Origin: Streptomyces chrestomyceticus JCM 4735
GTDB taxonomy: Bacteria > Actinomycetota > Actinomycetes > Streptomycetales > Streptomycetaceae
Assembly: GCF_003865135.1 (NCBI RefSeq)
Contig: NZ_BHZC01000001.1
Coordinates: 3,720,001-3,784,000 of the forward strand
Direction of reading: 5' to 3'
DNA length: 64,000 nt
A program made the position numbers and the translations under genes. A model generated the notes under the pieces. That model was given only the letters and a program-made list of their open reading frames with translations. It was not told the origin of the DNA and ran no database searches. This document shows positions 55,002 through 63,635 of the stretch, in pieces (position 1 is the first letter of the stretch; every line of letters begins with the position of its first letter).

Positions 55002-56930
55002 CTACTGCTTGGCGTCCTCGGGAAGCTGCAACCCGGCCAGGACGTTGTCGAAGACCTTCTTGTACCGGCCCCACTCGGCGTCCGGCGCGGAGAGGTAGAC
55101 CGCGTACTCCTTCTCGCCGGGCCGGCCGAACCCCAGGTCGACGGCGCGGAAGTCACGCTTGCTGCCCGACCAGCGCCACTCCCACAGCGCGGCGGGGCGC
55201 CCCCGGAAGACCGTGTCCTGCATCCGCAACTGCTGGTATCCGGGGAACTTGCCCTCGTTGAGGGCGTTGCGCTCGTTGTCCTTCCAGTGCTGGAGCGGGT
55301 TGACGCTCGCGAAGTCGAGGACCTCGATGCGCAGCCCGACCAACTGGTTCGGGTTGAGGTAGGTGGAGCCGTTGCCGTTCGCCTGCCGCTGGCGGGTCCA
55401 GCCGTCGGGCACCGGGACGGTGACGTCGGCCGCCGGGTCCTTGACCCAGTGGTACCCGTCGGGCAGGGGCCTCGGGGTGGGCTTCGCGCTGGGCTTGGAA
55501 GGGGCGGGCGACGGCGCCTCGGGCTGCGCCTTGCCGCCGTCGGACGCCTGCGCGTCCCCACCGCCGCCCGGTCCGAACCCGAGGGCGTACAGGGTGCCGC
55601 CCGCGACCGTCAGCGCGGCGACCACGGCGACGGCGCTCAGCAGCAGCGTGCGGCCGCGCTTGCGTTTCGTGCCGGAGCCGGGCCCCGGGGCGGCCGGGTC
55701 GGTCGTCGTGCGGTGGACCGGGGAGGTCGGCCCCTCTACAGGGAACGCGGCGGCCGCGCCGCCCGTGGTGGCCATGCTGCCGGTGGGGGCCGTACCGTCC
55801 GCGGCAGAAGGCGCCGGGTGGTACGCGGCGGGGGGCGGGCCCTGGACCGGGGTCGCGTACGGATTGTTCGGGGCCGGCTGCGGGCTCGGGGGCGGGTTCG
55901 GGGCCGAGGGGCCCGTCCCCGTACGGGGGTCCTGGACCGGTGCCGACATGCCGCCCGTCGCCGCGGTGCCGCTGCCCCCGGCGGTGTCCCATTCGCCCGC
56001 CGCGCGCGCCACGCCCGGGTTGCTGCCCGACGTACCCGATATGCCAGAGGCGCCGGGGGTGCCCGACATGCCTGTCCACGCGGTGTCCGTGTACGCGGCC
56101 GGTGTGCGCAGCGCCTGTTCCACGGCCTCGGCCGACGGGCGGTCCGCGGGCTCCTTCGCCAGCAGCGCCTCGATCAGCGCGGTCAGCGGACCGGCGTTGC
56201 GCGGCGGGTCCAGCGGGTCCACGGCGATCGAGTACGCCGTCTCGACCGCGGTGAGCTTGCGGAACGGGGGCCGCCCCTCGATCGCCTGGTAGAGCGTGGC
56301 GCCCAGTGCCCACAGGTCGGCGGCCGGGCCGGGCGTATGGCCCCGGACCCGCTCGGGAGCAAGGTAGTCGATCGAACCGACCAGTTCGCCGGTCTTGGTG
56401 AGGGTGGACGTCCCGGTGGCGACCGCGATGCCGAAGTCCGTGAGGACGACCCGGCCGTCCTCACCGAGCAGGACGTTGCCGGGCTTCACGTCACGGTGCA
56501 GGACACCGGCGGAGTGCGCGGCCCGCAGCGCGGTGATCATGCCACGGCCGATCCGGGCCGCCTCGCCCGGCGGCACCGCGCTGTTCGAGAGCATGGCCTC
56601 CTTGATGACGTCGCCGAGCGTCACCGACGGCACGTACTCCATGACGATGCAGGGCAGGCCGTCGTCGTCGACGACGTCGTGGACGCTGACCACGTTGGGG
56701 TGGTTGATCCGGGCGGCGGCCTGCGCCTCGCGACGGGTGCGCTCGTTGCGGCGGGCCAGCTCGTCGGCGTCCAGTTCCGGGGAGACGTGCAGCCGCTTGA
56801 CCGCCACCTGCCGGCCGAGCAGTTCGTCGTGGGCCCGCCAGACGGTGCCCATACCGCCCCGGCCTATCTCCTCCACCAGGCGGTACCGCCCGGCGACCAG
56901 TCGCCCGTCGTCCACCGCCGCCTCCGTCAC
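55002..56930 (-). CDS. Ser/Thr protein kinase (PknB-like) with extracytoplasmic domain
   Basis: 642 residues from a GTG with GAAGGGG upstream. Kinase domain, residues about 10-270: RLVEEIGRGGMGTVWRAHDE (glycine loop), VAVKRL (catalytic Lys), LHRDVKPGNVLLG (catalytic loop), VLTDFGIAVATG (D-F-G) and GSIDYLAPERVRG. A Pro/Gly/Ser-rich juxtamembrane linker precedes one membrane segment (RTLLLSAVAVVAALTVAGG) and an outer domain opening YHWVKDPAADVTVPVPDGW. It has no PASTA repeats, unlike the PknB class that binds muropeptides. The outer domain resembles that of the protein at 1754. An 11-base repeat array lies upstream. Confidence 0.95.
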   Translation of the reverse strand: MTEAAVDDGRLVAGRYRLVEEIGRGGMGTVWRAHDELLGRQVAVKRLHVSPELDADELARRNERTRREAQAAARINHPNVVSVHDVVDDDGLPCIVMEYVPSVTLGDVIKEAMLSNSAVPPGEAARIGRGMITALRAAHSAGVLHRDVKPGNVLLGEDGRVVLTDFGIAVATGTSTLTKTGELVGSIDYLAPERVRGHTPGPAADLWALGATLYQAIEGRPPFRKLTAVETAYSIAVDPLDPPRNAGPLTALIEALLAKEPADRPSAEAVEQALRTPAAYTDTAWTGMSGTPGASGISGTSGSNPGVARAAGEWDTAGGSGTAATGGMSAPVQDPRTGTGPSAPNPPPSPQPAPNNPYATPVQGPPPAAYHPAPSAADGTAPTGSMATTGGAAAAFPVEGPTSPVHRTTTDPAAPGPGSGTKRKRGRTLLLSAVAVVAALTVAGGTLYALGFGPGGGGDAQASDGGKAQPEAPSPAPSKPSAKPTPRPLPDGYHWVKDPAADVTVPVPDGWTRQRQANGNGSTYLNPNQLVGLRIEVLDFASVNPLQHWKDNERNALNEGKFPGYQQLRMQDTVFRGRPAALWEWRWSGSKRDFRAVDLGFGRPGEKEYAVYLSAPDAEWGRYKKVFDNVLAGLQLPEDAKQ

Positions 56931-57052
56931 CGCGCCGCGCCCCTTCGCTTCCCCCCGTACACGTGTCCGGCGCAACGATAGTCGTCCGCCGGCCGTCCGC
57001 AGAGGGGCGGGGCGCGATCATCGAACGCGTACCGGGACATCCGTCCCCCAAC

Positions 57053-57140
57053 CGGAACCGAACCGGAACCGAGCGGAAACCGAGCCGGTATCGAGCAGAT
57101 GTCGAGCGAAAACCGGGCCGGTATCGAGCGGGAACCGAGC
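57053..57140. repeat. 11-bp tandem repeat, eight copies
   Basis: Eight consecutive 11-base units close to CGGAACCGAGC (for example CGGAACCGAAC, CGGTATCGAGC, GGGAACCGAGC), with units 4 and 7 identical. The period equals about one DNA helical turn, so the copies are in phase. The array ends about 120 bases upstream of the Ser/Thr kinase start. Confidence 0.8.
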
Positions 57141-57165
57141 CCATCCGAGCAGAAAGGGCGGGGAC

Positions 57166-58329
57166 TCAGTCCTGCTCCGGCCCGATCTCCGCGCGTCGGC
57201 TCTCCCCGTCGGAGAGGAACGCCGCCAGCGCCTCCCCCTCTTCGCCCACCGCCGTGCGCTCGGCCCGGGAGAAGCGGCGCAGCGGGAAAACCGTCACGGT
57301 GCCGTCCGCGGCCTTCCAGGTCGCGGCGACCCGGCCGTCCACCAGGACGACCCGCTCACCGGCTACGGACAGGCCGCGATGCGCGTCGTCGATGATCCGG
57401 CCGCGGTCCTGGTAGCCGAGGATCGCATTGTCGAAGGCGGGCAGGAACCGCACCGGAGCAGACGTTCCGGGGTCGGGACGCGGCGCGTCGGGGAGGTCCA
57501 GCAGCTCCCGGCCGCGCTCGTCGCGGAAGCTGACCAGCTCCTCGCGGACGGCGGCGACGGCGCGCGGCAGCCCGGCGAGACCGCACCAGGCCCGCAGGTC
57601 GGCGGAGGCGGCGGGGCCGAAGGCGGCCAGGTAGCGGCGTACGAGGGCTTCGCCCACGGGGTCGGAGGCGCCGGGCACACCGGGGTCGGAGGCGTCGGGC
57701 ACACCGGGGACGGGCCCTCCCGTACCCGCGCCGTTCGGTGCCGGCGGGGCGGGCTCGCGGCCCAGCCACGAGGCGAGCGGTACGTTCCGTACGCCTCCCT
57801 TCGTACGCCACAGGCCGCGCGGCGGGAGCTGCACCATCGGGATCAGCGCCGCGACCAGCATCTCCCCCAGCGGTCGCGGTCCGGGCTCGGGCCAGCGGCC
57901 GGCGACGGCCCGGGCCAGCTCGGGCATCGAGCGCGGCTCGCCGTCGGCCATGACCGCGCGGCCCGCCGCCGCGAGTTCTTCGAGGTCCACTCCTTCCAGC
58001 TCGCGGCGGTACGTCCCGAGGACCCGTTGCCGCAGCATCGCGTCATGGCGGCCACGCCAGGCCAGGACGTCATCGGCGGTGAGGAGGTGGACGGTGCGGC
58101 GCATGAGGTGGGTGCGCACGACGTGACGTCCGGTCAGCAGGTCGTCGAGCTGCGCCGGGGCGAACGCGGACAGCCGCGACCAGAGGCCGATGAACGGTTC
58201 CTGCGGCTCCTGCGCCTGGAGGCCGCACAGGTGCGCCACCGCGTCGAGAACGGGCAGGTCCGCGCGGTCGAGGAGCAACTGCCGGGCGAGGGTGGCCCGG
58301 TTGAGCGCGCGGGTGTCGAGAACGGTCAT
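57166..58329 (-). CDS. Winged-helix DNA-binding protein of the AlkX/AlkZ (YcaQ, HTH_42) family
   Basis: 387 residues, typical length. The N-terminus is LNRATLARQLLLDRADLPVL followed by HLCGLQAQEPQEPF; the Q-A-Q at 38-40 is the QΦQ catalytic motif that known AlkX/AlkZ DNA glycosylases use. Winged-helix segments (VVRTHLMRRTVHLLTADDVL) and the C-terminal VRFLPAFDNAILGYQDR and VLVDGRVAATWKAADGTVTV also fit. Family members remove bulky alkyl or cross-linked bases. Glycosylase activity here is probable but unproven. The gene is divergent from a WYL regulator, across 170 bases that include a strong palindrome. Confidence 0.85.
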   Translation of the reverse strand: MTVLDTRALNRATLARQLLLDRADLPVLDAVAHLCGLQAQEPQEPFIGLWSRLSAFAPAQLDDLLTGRHVVRTHLMRRTVHLLTADDVLAWRGRHDAMLRQRVLGTYRRELEGVDLEELAAAGRAVMADGEPRSMPELARAVAGRWPEPGPRPLGEMLVAALIPMVQLPPRGLWRTKGGVRNVPLASWLGREPAPPAPNGAGTGGPVPGVPDASDPGVPGASDPVGEALVRRYLAAFGPAASADLRAWCGLAGLPRAVAAVREELVSFRDERGRELLDLPDAPRPDPGTSAPVRFLPAFDNAILGYQDRGRIIDDAHRGLSVAGERVVLVDGRVAATWKAADGTVTVFPLRRFSRAERTAVGEEGEALAAFLSDGESRRAEIGPEQD

Positions 58330-58455
58330 CTGCTTCCTCGCCTGGTGCGTGCGGGCTTCAAAGCGGCCCTACGGAGCGGCTCCGGTTTCTGGGAGCGGCT
58401 TCGAGCTGCCGTGTCTGCACGGATTCTTGGCCTTGCGGGCCCCACTTTGACGTAG

Positions 58456-58480
58456 GTAGAGGACAGGTTGTGTCCTCTAC
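58456..58480. promoter_or_regulatory. Operator GTAGAGGACA-N5-TGTCCTCTAC
   Basis: A perfect 10-base inverted repeat with a GGTTG spacer, ending 19 bases before the likely ATG of the WYL regulator and about 127 bases upstream of the AlkX-type gene start. It is the natural candidate for the regulator's own binding site, acting on both divergent promoters. Confidence 0.8.
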
Positions 58481-58499
58481 CCGGGGCAGGATGGACACC

Positions 58500-59516
58500 A
58501 TGCAGAAGACATCGGCGCGCCTGCTGTCCTTGCTCTCGCTCCTCCAGGCACGCCGGGACTGGCCGGGAGCGCTGCTCGCCGAACGGCTCGGCGTCAGCCC
58601 GCGCACCGTACGCCGCGACGTCGACCGCCTGCGCGAACTCGGCTACCCCATCGCGTCCGCCAAGGGCCCCGACGGCGGCTACCGGCTCGACGCCGGATCG
58701 GACCTCCCCCCGCTCCTCTTCGACGACGAACAGGCCGTCGCCCTCGCCGTCGCCCTCCGGATCGCCACCACCAACGGCGCCGGTGTCGAGGACGCCGCGG
58801 CGCGCGCCCTGCACACCGTCCGGCAGGTGATGCCCGCACGGCTGCGCCGCCGGATCGACTCCCTCCAGGTCACCGCCGTAGAACCGCCGAACGCGCGCCC
58901 GAATCCGCAGGTCGACAGCGGCGTCCTCATGGCGCTCGGGGCGGCGGTGCACGCCCGCGAGGTGCTGCGCTTCGACTACGTACCGGTGTCGCCCCCGGAG
59001 AACGGGCGGAGCTCCGGGGGCCCGCCGCGCCGGGTGGAGCCGCACCACCTCGTCACCTGGGCGGGCCGCTGGTACCTCGTCGCCTGGGACCTCGACCGCG
59101 CGGACTGGCGCACGTTCCGCGCCGACCGGATCGCGCCCCGCACCCCGACCGGCCCCCGCTTCACCCCGCGCGAGCTGCCCGGAGGCGACGTCGGCGCCTT
59201 CGTGCTGAACCGGTTCCAAGGCGCCGACGGCTCGGGCGGCTGGCCCTGCCGAGGCGAAGTGATCCTCGCCCTGCCCGCCGACGACGTGTCCCGGTACACC
59301 CGGGACGGCATCGTCGAGGAGCTGGGTCCCGACCGCTGCCGGCTCGTCCTGGGATCCTGGTCGTGGCCCGCCCTGGCCGCCAGTCTCGGCAGGTTCGACG
59401 CCGACATGGAGATCGTCGGGCCGGACCGGCTCAGGGAAGCCTGCGCGCGCCTGGCCCGCCGTTACGCCGCCGCCGCGGGCGGTACGACCGGTGGCCGTCC
59501 GCGTACTCGCGCCTGA
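58500..59516 (+). CDS. YafY/DeoR-type HTH regulator with WYL domain
   Basis: 338 residues from the ATG at 58500 (MQKTSARLLSLLSLLQARRD); an ATG nine bases earlier is possible. The HTH is WPGALLAERLGVSPRTVRRD followed by RLRELGYPIASAKGPDGGYR. The WYL domain contains HHLVTWAGRWYLVAWDLDRA and DWRTFRADRI. WYL domains sense single-stranded nucleic acid or nucleotides in several regulators, often for DNA damage, which would suit control of the neighbouring AlkX-type repair gene. That link is inference. Confidence 0.9.
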   Translation: MQKTSARLLSLLSLLQARRDWPGALLAERLGVSPRTVRRDVDRLRELGYPIASAKGPDGGYRLDAGSDLPPLLFDDEQAVALAVALRIATTNGAGVEDAAARALHTVRQVMPARLRRRIDSLQVTAVEPPNARPNPQVDSGVLMALGAAVHAREVLRFDYVPVSPPENGRSSGGPPRRVEPHHLVTWAGRWYLVAWDLDRADWRTFRADRIAPRTPTGPRFTPRELPGGDVGAFVLNRFQGADGSGGWPCRGEVILALPADDVSRYTRDGIVEELGPDRCRLVLGSWSWPALAASLGRFDADMEIVGPDRLREACARLARRYAAAAGGTTGGRPRTRA

Positions 59517-59613
59517 TCCGGGAGGCCCCCTCCCCCTCCGCCAGGGCGATCTCAGGGACCAACCAGGGTTCCCACGGATGCCGGCCGCCCGGCCCGCTTG
59601 CCACCATGGGCAC

Positions 59614-61092
59614 ATGAACGATGCCGCGCCCGCCGAGGAGACGACGGGCCCCGCCGGGGCCACGTCCGGCTCCACAGGCACCCCGCCGCCCGCCGACGCA
59701 CCGGGCCGCCAGGCTCCGCAGGCCCCCCTGCGCCGCAGCCGACGGCACAAGGTGATCGCCGGTGTGTGCGGCGGACTGGGCCGCCACTGGGGCCTGGACC
59801 CGGTGATCTTCCGGATCGTCCTGGCCGTGCTGGCGGCCTCCGGCGGCATCGGCCTGATCGCGTACGGCTTCGCCTGGCTGCTCATCCCGCAGGACGGCGA
59901 GGACGAGAACGAGGGCCGCAAGCTGCTCTCCGGCCGCGTCGAGGGCACGGCGCTGACCGCGCTGCTGTTCGCGCTGGTCGGCTGCGGCTACTTCCTCACC
60001 TCCCTCGCCAACCGCGGCGTGCTGACCTTCACCGTCATGCTCGCGCTGGCCGTGGGCGGTTCGGCCTACTGGTCGCGGCAGCGCCGCGCGGAGGGCACGG
60101 ACGGCCCGGGCACCACCGACCCGGCCACCGCACCGACCGTCGTGGACGCGCCGCCCGAGACGACGGCGCCGCCCACCCGGAACACCCCGTCCTGGTGGCG
60201 GGACCCGCTCTCCAAGGAAGGGACGGCCGGCGTGGGCTATCTCTGGGGACCCAGCGACACTCCGTACGGACACGAGCAGGCGCACACCGCACACGGGACG
60301 GCCGGGGCCGCCGGCCGGACCTCCGACGCGACGGCGTGGGCCGGGCGCGCGGCGCCACCGGCCTGCGCACCGGTCCGGCGCCGCCGGGCGGGCCGGCCGA
60401 TCGGCGGCTGGACGTTCCTGCTGGCGATCGTCGCGGGGCTGGCGACGGGCGGGGCAGCCGCGGACGCCCACCCGCTGAACACCGCCCTCGTCGCCGGGCT
60501 GTCCGCCGCACTCGTCGTCTTCGGCCTCGGCCTGGTGCTCAGCGCCTGGTTCGGGCGGACCGGCGGCGGCGCGGTCTTCATGGTCGTCCTCACATCCGTG
60601 CTGCTGGCGGGCGCCTCGGTCCTGCCGGACAGCATCACCGCCGACTGGCGCAACCGCGTCTGGCTCCCGATGGACGCCGCCTCCGTGAAGCCGAGCTACG
60701 AACTCGGCGCCGGGCGCGGAGAGCTGGACCTGAGCCACGTACCGTTCGAGAACGGGCAGACCGTACGGACCAAGGCCACCGTCGGCGCCGGGCAGCTCAG
60801 CGTGACCGTGCCCGACGGCGTCACCGCGCGGCTGCACATCGACGTGGGGCTCGGCGACGTCCGGCTGCCGGGCGAGACACCGGAGGACTTCAACCTCCAG
60901 GCCGACCAGGACCAGACCGTCACACTGCCCGCGACCGGCCTGAAGAAGGGCGAGAAGCCGCACGGCACGCTGGACCTCGACCTCAAGGTGGGCGCGGGAC
61001 AGGTGGAGGTGGAGCGAGCCGCTCCGCGGACGGGGGAACAGCCGGCGAGGGAACAGCCGGCGGGAGAGCAGCAGACGGGAGAGCAGTCGTGA
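59614..61092 (+). CDS. PspC-domain membrane protein with LiaF-like C-terminal domain
   Basis: 492 residues from the ATG at 59614 (no strong ribosome binding site). N-terminal PspC domain: RRSRRHKVIAGVCGGLGRHW with FRIVLAVLAASGGIGLIAYG. Membrane segments follow (ALTALLFALVGCGYFLTSLA, GVLTFTVMLALAVGGSAYW, WTFLLAIVAGLATGGAAADA, ALVAGLSAALVVFGLGLVL). The C-terminal ~130 residues (SYELGAGRGELDLSHVPFEN, TKATVGAGQLSVTVPDGVTA, DVGLGDVRLPGE) have the repetitive strand pattern of LiaF. It may modulate the PspC sensor kinase at 53533. Confidence 0.85.
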   Translation: MNDAAPAEETTGPAGATSGSTGTPPPADAPGRQAPQAPLRRSRRHKVIAGVCGGLGRHWGLDPVIFRIVLAVLAASGGIGLIAYGFAWLLIPQDGEDENEGRKLLSGRVEGTALTALLFALVGCGYFLTSLANRGVLTFTVMLALAVGGSAYWSRQRRAEGTDGPGTTDPATAPTVVDAPPETTAPPTRNTPSWWRDPLSKEGTAGVGYLWGPSDTPYGHEQAHTAHGTAGAAGRTSDATAWAGRAAPPACAPVRRRRAGRPIGGWTFLLAIVAGLATGGAAADAHPLNTALVAGLSAALVVFGLGLVLSAWFGRTGGGAVFMVVLTSVLLAGASVLPDSITADWRNRVWLPMDAASVKPSYELGAGRGELDLSHVPFENGQTVRTKATVGAGQLSVTVPDGVTARLHIDVGLGDVRLPGETPEDFNLQADQDQTVTLPATGLKKGEKPHGTLDLDLKVGAGQVEVERAAPRTGEQPAREQPAGEQQTGEQS

Positions 61093-61310
61093 AACGCCAT
61101 CGCTTCGAGCCCGCCCGGCTCCTCACCGGCCTGACCGCGCTGGGCGTGGGCGGCGCCTACGTGGGAGAGGCGGCCGGAGCCTGGGAGCTGCCCGGCGCGC
61201 TGCCGGTGCTGGCCGTACCGGCGGGCCTGTGCCTGTCGGGCATCACGGCGGCCGTCTGGGCGGCGGTACGGCGGCATCGGGGGGCCTCGGCGGGAGGCGG
61301 GCAGGAGTAG
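61089..61310 (+). CDS. Small membrane protein coupled to the PspC/LiaF-like gene
   Basis: 73 residues from a GTG that shares GTGA with the stop of the gene before it. Two hydrophobic segments (RLLTGLTALGVGGAYVGEAA and LPVLAVPAGLCLSGITAAVW). No family recognised. Translational coupling suggests a role in the same complex. Confidence 0.75.
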   Translation: MKRHRFEPARLLTGLTALGVGGAYVGEAAGAWELPGALPVLAVPAGLCLSGITAAVWAAVRRHRGASAGGGQE

Positions 61311-61375
61311 CGACCGGGTCAGCGGGTTCAGGGGTCCTTCCGACGGCCGACGGTGTACCGGCTACGGCGGCCGCC

Positions 61376-61924
61376 TCACCCGAACAACTGCCTCCCCTGC
61401 CTGCCGCGCCGCGCCGCCAGGGCCGCGTCCACGGACAGCATCGGCGCCCCGGCCAGCACCAGCGGCAGCCACGCCATCAGGTACGCCAGGTCGTTGCCGT
61501 AGTAGTACGGCTCGGCCGACCAGCTCACGGTGAGCCACAGGCTCAGCGAGATCAGCGCGCCGCCGAGCGCGGCGACCCGGGTGAACAGTCCGACGAGGGT
61601 GCCGATGCCGACGGCCAACTCCCCGGCGGCGATGGCGTAGCCGAAGCCCGCCGGGTTCTTCAGGGCCAGGTCCACCAGGGCGGGCACCGCCGAGGTGTCC
61701 CGCACCTGCCGCATCAGCTCGCCGACCGATCCCGTGCCGCCGGAGGCGAAGAAGGCCGGGTCGGTCAGCTTGTCCAGGCCCGCGTAGACGAAGGTCACGC
61801 CGAGGAAGATCCGCAGCGGCAGCAGCGCGTACCGCGCCATCGTCTGACGCGGACCGCCTCCCCTGCCCGCCCCGGCCCCGCCCAGGCCGCTGCCGCCGCC
61901 GACCGCACGATCCGCATGAGACAT
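61376..61924 (-). CDS. DoxX family membrane protein
   Basis: 182 residues from the ATG at 61924 with GAGAGG upstream. A variable Gly-rich N-terminus is followed by the DoxX pattern: LPLRIFLGVTFVYAGLDKLT, GFGYAIAAGELAVGIGTLVG, AALGGALISLSLWLTVSW and DLAYLMAWLPLVLAGA. DoxX proteins are four-helix membrane proteins, some tied to thiol or sulfur oxidation; the role here is unknown. Convergent with the preceding small gene. Confidence 0.87.
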   Translation of the reverse strand: MSHADRAVGGGSGLGGAGAGRGGGPRQTMARYALLPLRIFLGVTFVYAGLDKLTDPAFFASGGTGSVGELMRQVRDTSAVPALVDLALKNPAGFGYAIAAGELAVGIGTLVGLFTRVAALGGALISLSLWLTVSWSAEPYYYGNDLAYLMAWLPLVLAGAPMLSVDAALAARRGRQGRQLFG

Positions 61925-62073
61925 GGCGTCCCGCCTCTCCGTCGCCGCCGGGCGCGGACGGTGGGGTGCCCGCGGCCAGGTGTTCCCCAAGGGTACGGAC
62001 GGCGGGTCACCCGGCGTTCAACGCGGCGCGCCGGCCCCGTACACCGGCCGCGCGCACACCGGTCGCGCGGGCC

Positions 62074-63426
62074 TCAGTCCTGAACGTCGATCGTGTAGGC
62101 GTTCGTCTCCGCGCCCGCCGCCGTGACGACCCTGACCTCCACCCGGCCCGGTTCGACGTCCGCCGGGACGGGCACGGTGAGCACGCCGTCCGTCGGATTG
62201 CCGAACCCGCCGGCGACCGGCACCAGCGGTACGTGCACATGGACCGCGCCGATCCGTACGACCGTACGCGCCAGCAGGTCAGCGCCCTGCGCGCCCGGCG
62301 GTACGAAGCCGGTACCGCGGATCTCGATGTCGTCGCCGATACGGATGGGCGCGGCCAGGTCACCCGGCTCCCGGGCCCGGACGACCGACAGCACGACCGG
62401 ACGGCCGCCCTCCGCGTACTTGCCCGCCACGTACATCACCGCGCCCACCACCACGACGACGGCGAACGCCCACGGCAGGTCGGGCAGCCGGGACGGGTCG
62501 CGGGCCAGGCGGACCACGGCGAAGGACAGGGCGGCCACGTTCAGCAGCAGGAACTGGGTGTCGGTGAGGCTGCCGCGCCCCGCGTCGTCCGTGAGCAGGT
62601 CGGCGGCGCGCGGCCGTTCCGCGCGCACCTTCTGCAAGCGCCGCCCCTGGAGGCGTACGGCGACGACCCGGCGCACCAGCACCGCCACCGCGCAGTTCAC
62701 CGCGAGGACCGTGAGCAGCCCGGCGCCGCGCGGCAGTTCGAGGCCGTCCACCAGCGTCTCGCGCGCGCCCGCGTCCGTCACCAGCGTCAGGTGAACGGCC
62801 TGCACGAGGACGGCGTACGCCACCAGCAGCAGCCAGCCCGCCGCGACCGTACGCGAGGTCGAGAGCCGGTTGTCCTCACCGATCAGGGGCGCCAGCAGGC
62901 CGCCGCGCGCCCGGTGGCGCCACCCCGCGCCCGTCAAGGCCAGCGCCAGGATCACCGCAGCGGCCAGCCCCGCCGTACGCGGCGTCGTCCAGCCCGTACC
63001 GATCGCGGTGACGGCCTGCATGAGCACCAGCACGCCGATCCCGGCCCACAGCACCAGCAGCGTGCGCCGCCACACCGCGTCCAGCCAGGACGCGCCCTCG
63101 GCGGCGGCGCGCTCGGCGACCGCGCGGGCCGACAGCGCCAGTTCGTCCGACACCCACTGGCGCGCCGCGCCCGCCGAGTGGGCCAGCGCGGCCGGCACAC
63201 CGCGGCCCGCCGCGTACTCCTCGCGCAGCGCCACGAACGCGGCGACCGCCCTGCGGTGCCCCTCGCGAGCGCCGCGCGGGCACTTCCCGCAGGTGCAGTC
63301 ACCGCCGTAACCATCTGTCCCAGCCGCCCCGGGCGCGCCTGCTGCCGCCCCGGGCCCCGGGAAACCCTCGGTCCCTCCGGGCGATCCGGACGCCCCCGTC
63401 GTCCCGCCCGCCGTCTCCACCGACAC
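62074..63426 (-). CDS. Membrane protein with C-terminal IPT/TIG-like domain
   Basis: 450 residues from the GTG at 63426, with GGAG six bases upstream; the frame extends upstream to 63990 but that part does not look coding. The N-terminus is Gly/Ala/Pro-rich with a short Cys cluster (GDCTCGKCPRG). Membrane segments follow: TLLVLWAGIGVLVLMQAV, GLAAAVILALALTGAGW, TVAAGWLLLVAYAVLVQAVH, GLLTVLAVNCAVAVLV and WAFAVVVVVGAVMYVAG. The last ~100 residues (IRIGDDIEIRGTGFVPPGAQ...TNAYTIDVQD) form an immunoglobulin-like IPT/TIG fold. Function unknown. Confidence 0.75.
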   Translation of the reverse strand: MSVETAGGTTGASGSPGGTEGFPGPGAAAGAPGAAGTDGYGGDCTCGKCPRGAREGHRRAVAAFVALREEYAAGRGVPAALAHSAGAARQWVSDELALSARAVAERAAAEGASWLDAVWRRTLLVLWAGIGVLVLMQAVTAIGTGWTTPRTAGLAAAVILALALTGAGWRHRARGGLLAPLIGEDNRLSTSRTVAAGWLLLVAYAVLVQAVHLTLVTDAGARETLVDGLELPRGAGLLTVLAVNCAVAVLVRRVVAVRLQGRRLQKVRAERPRAADLLTDDAGRGSLTDTQFLLLNVAALSFAVVRLARDPSRLPDLPWAFAVVVVVGAVMYVAGKYAEGGRPVVLSVVRAREPGDLAAPIRIGDDIEIRGTGFVPPGAQGADLLARTVVRIGAVHVHVPLVPVAGGFGNPTDGVLTVPVPADVEPGRVEVRVVTAAGAETNAYTIDVQD

Positions 63427-63635
63427 GTCCGCTCCGCCCAGCCACCAGTCGTCGCCAACTCCACCGTACTGAGAGGAAATTGTGCCGTACGTGACGAGGG
63501 CGAAAAGCCGGGCGGGCGGCTTTACGGGCGGTGACGGGGCATGTGGAGCGGTGACGGGCGGACCGGCAGGTTGACGTGGGGCTGTCGGGAGGCCGTACGG
63601 AGGACGCGAGAGAGCCCTACGGAGGCCGTACGGGC

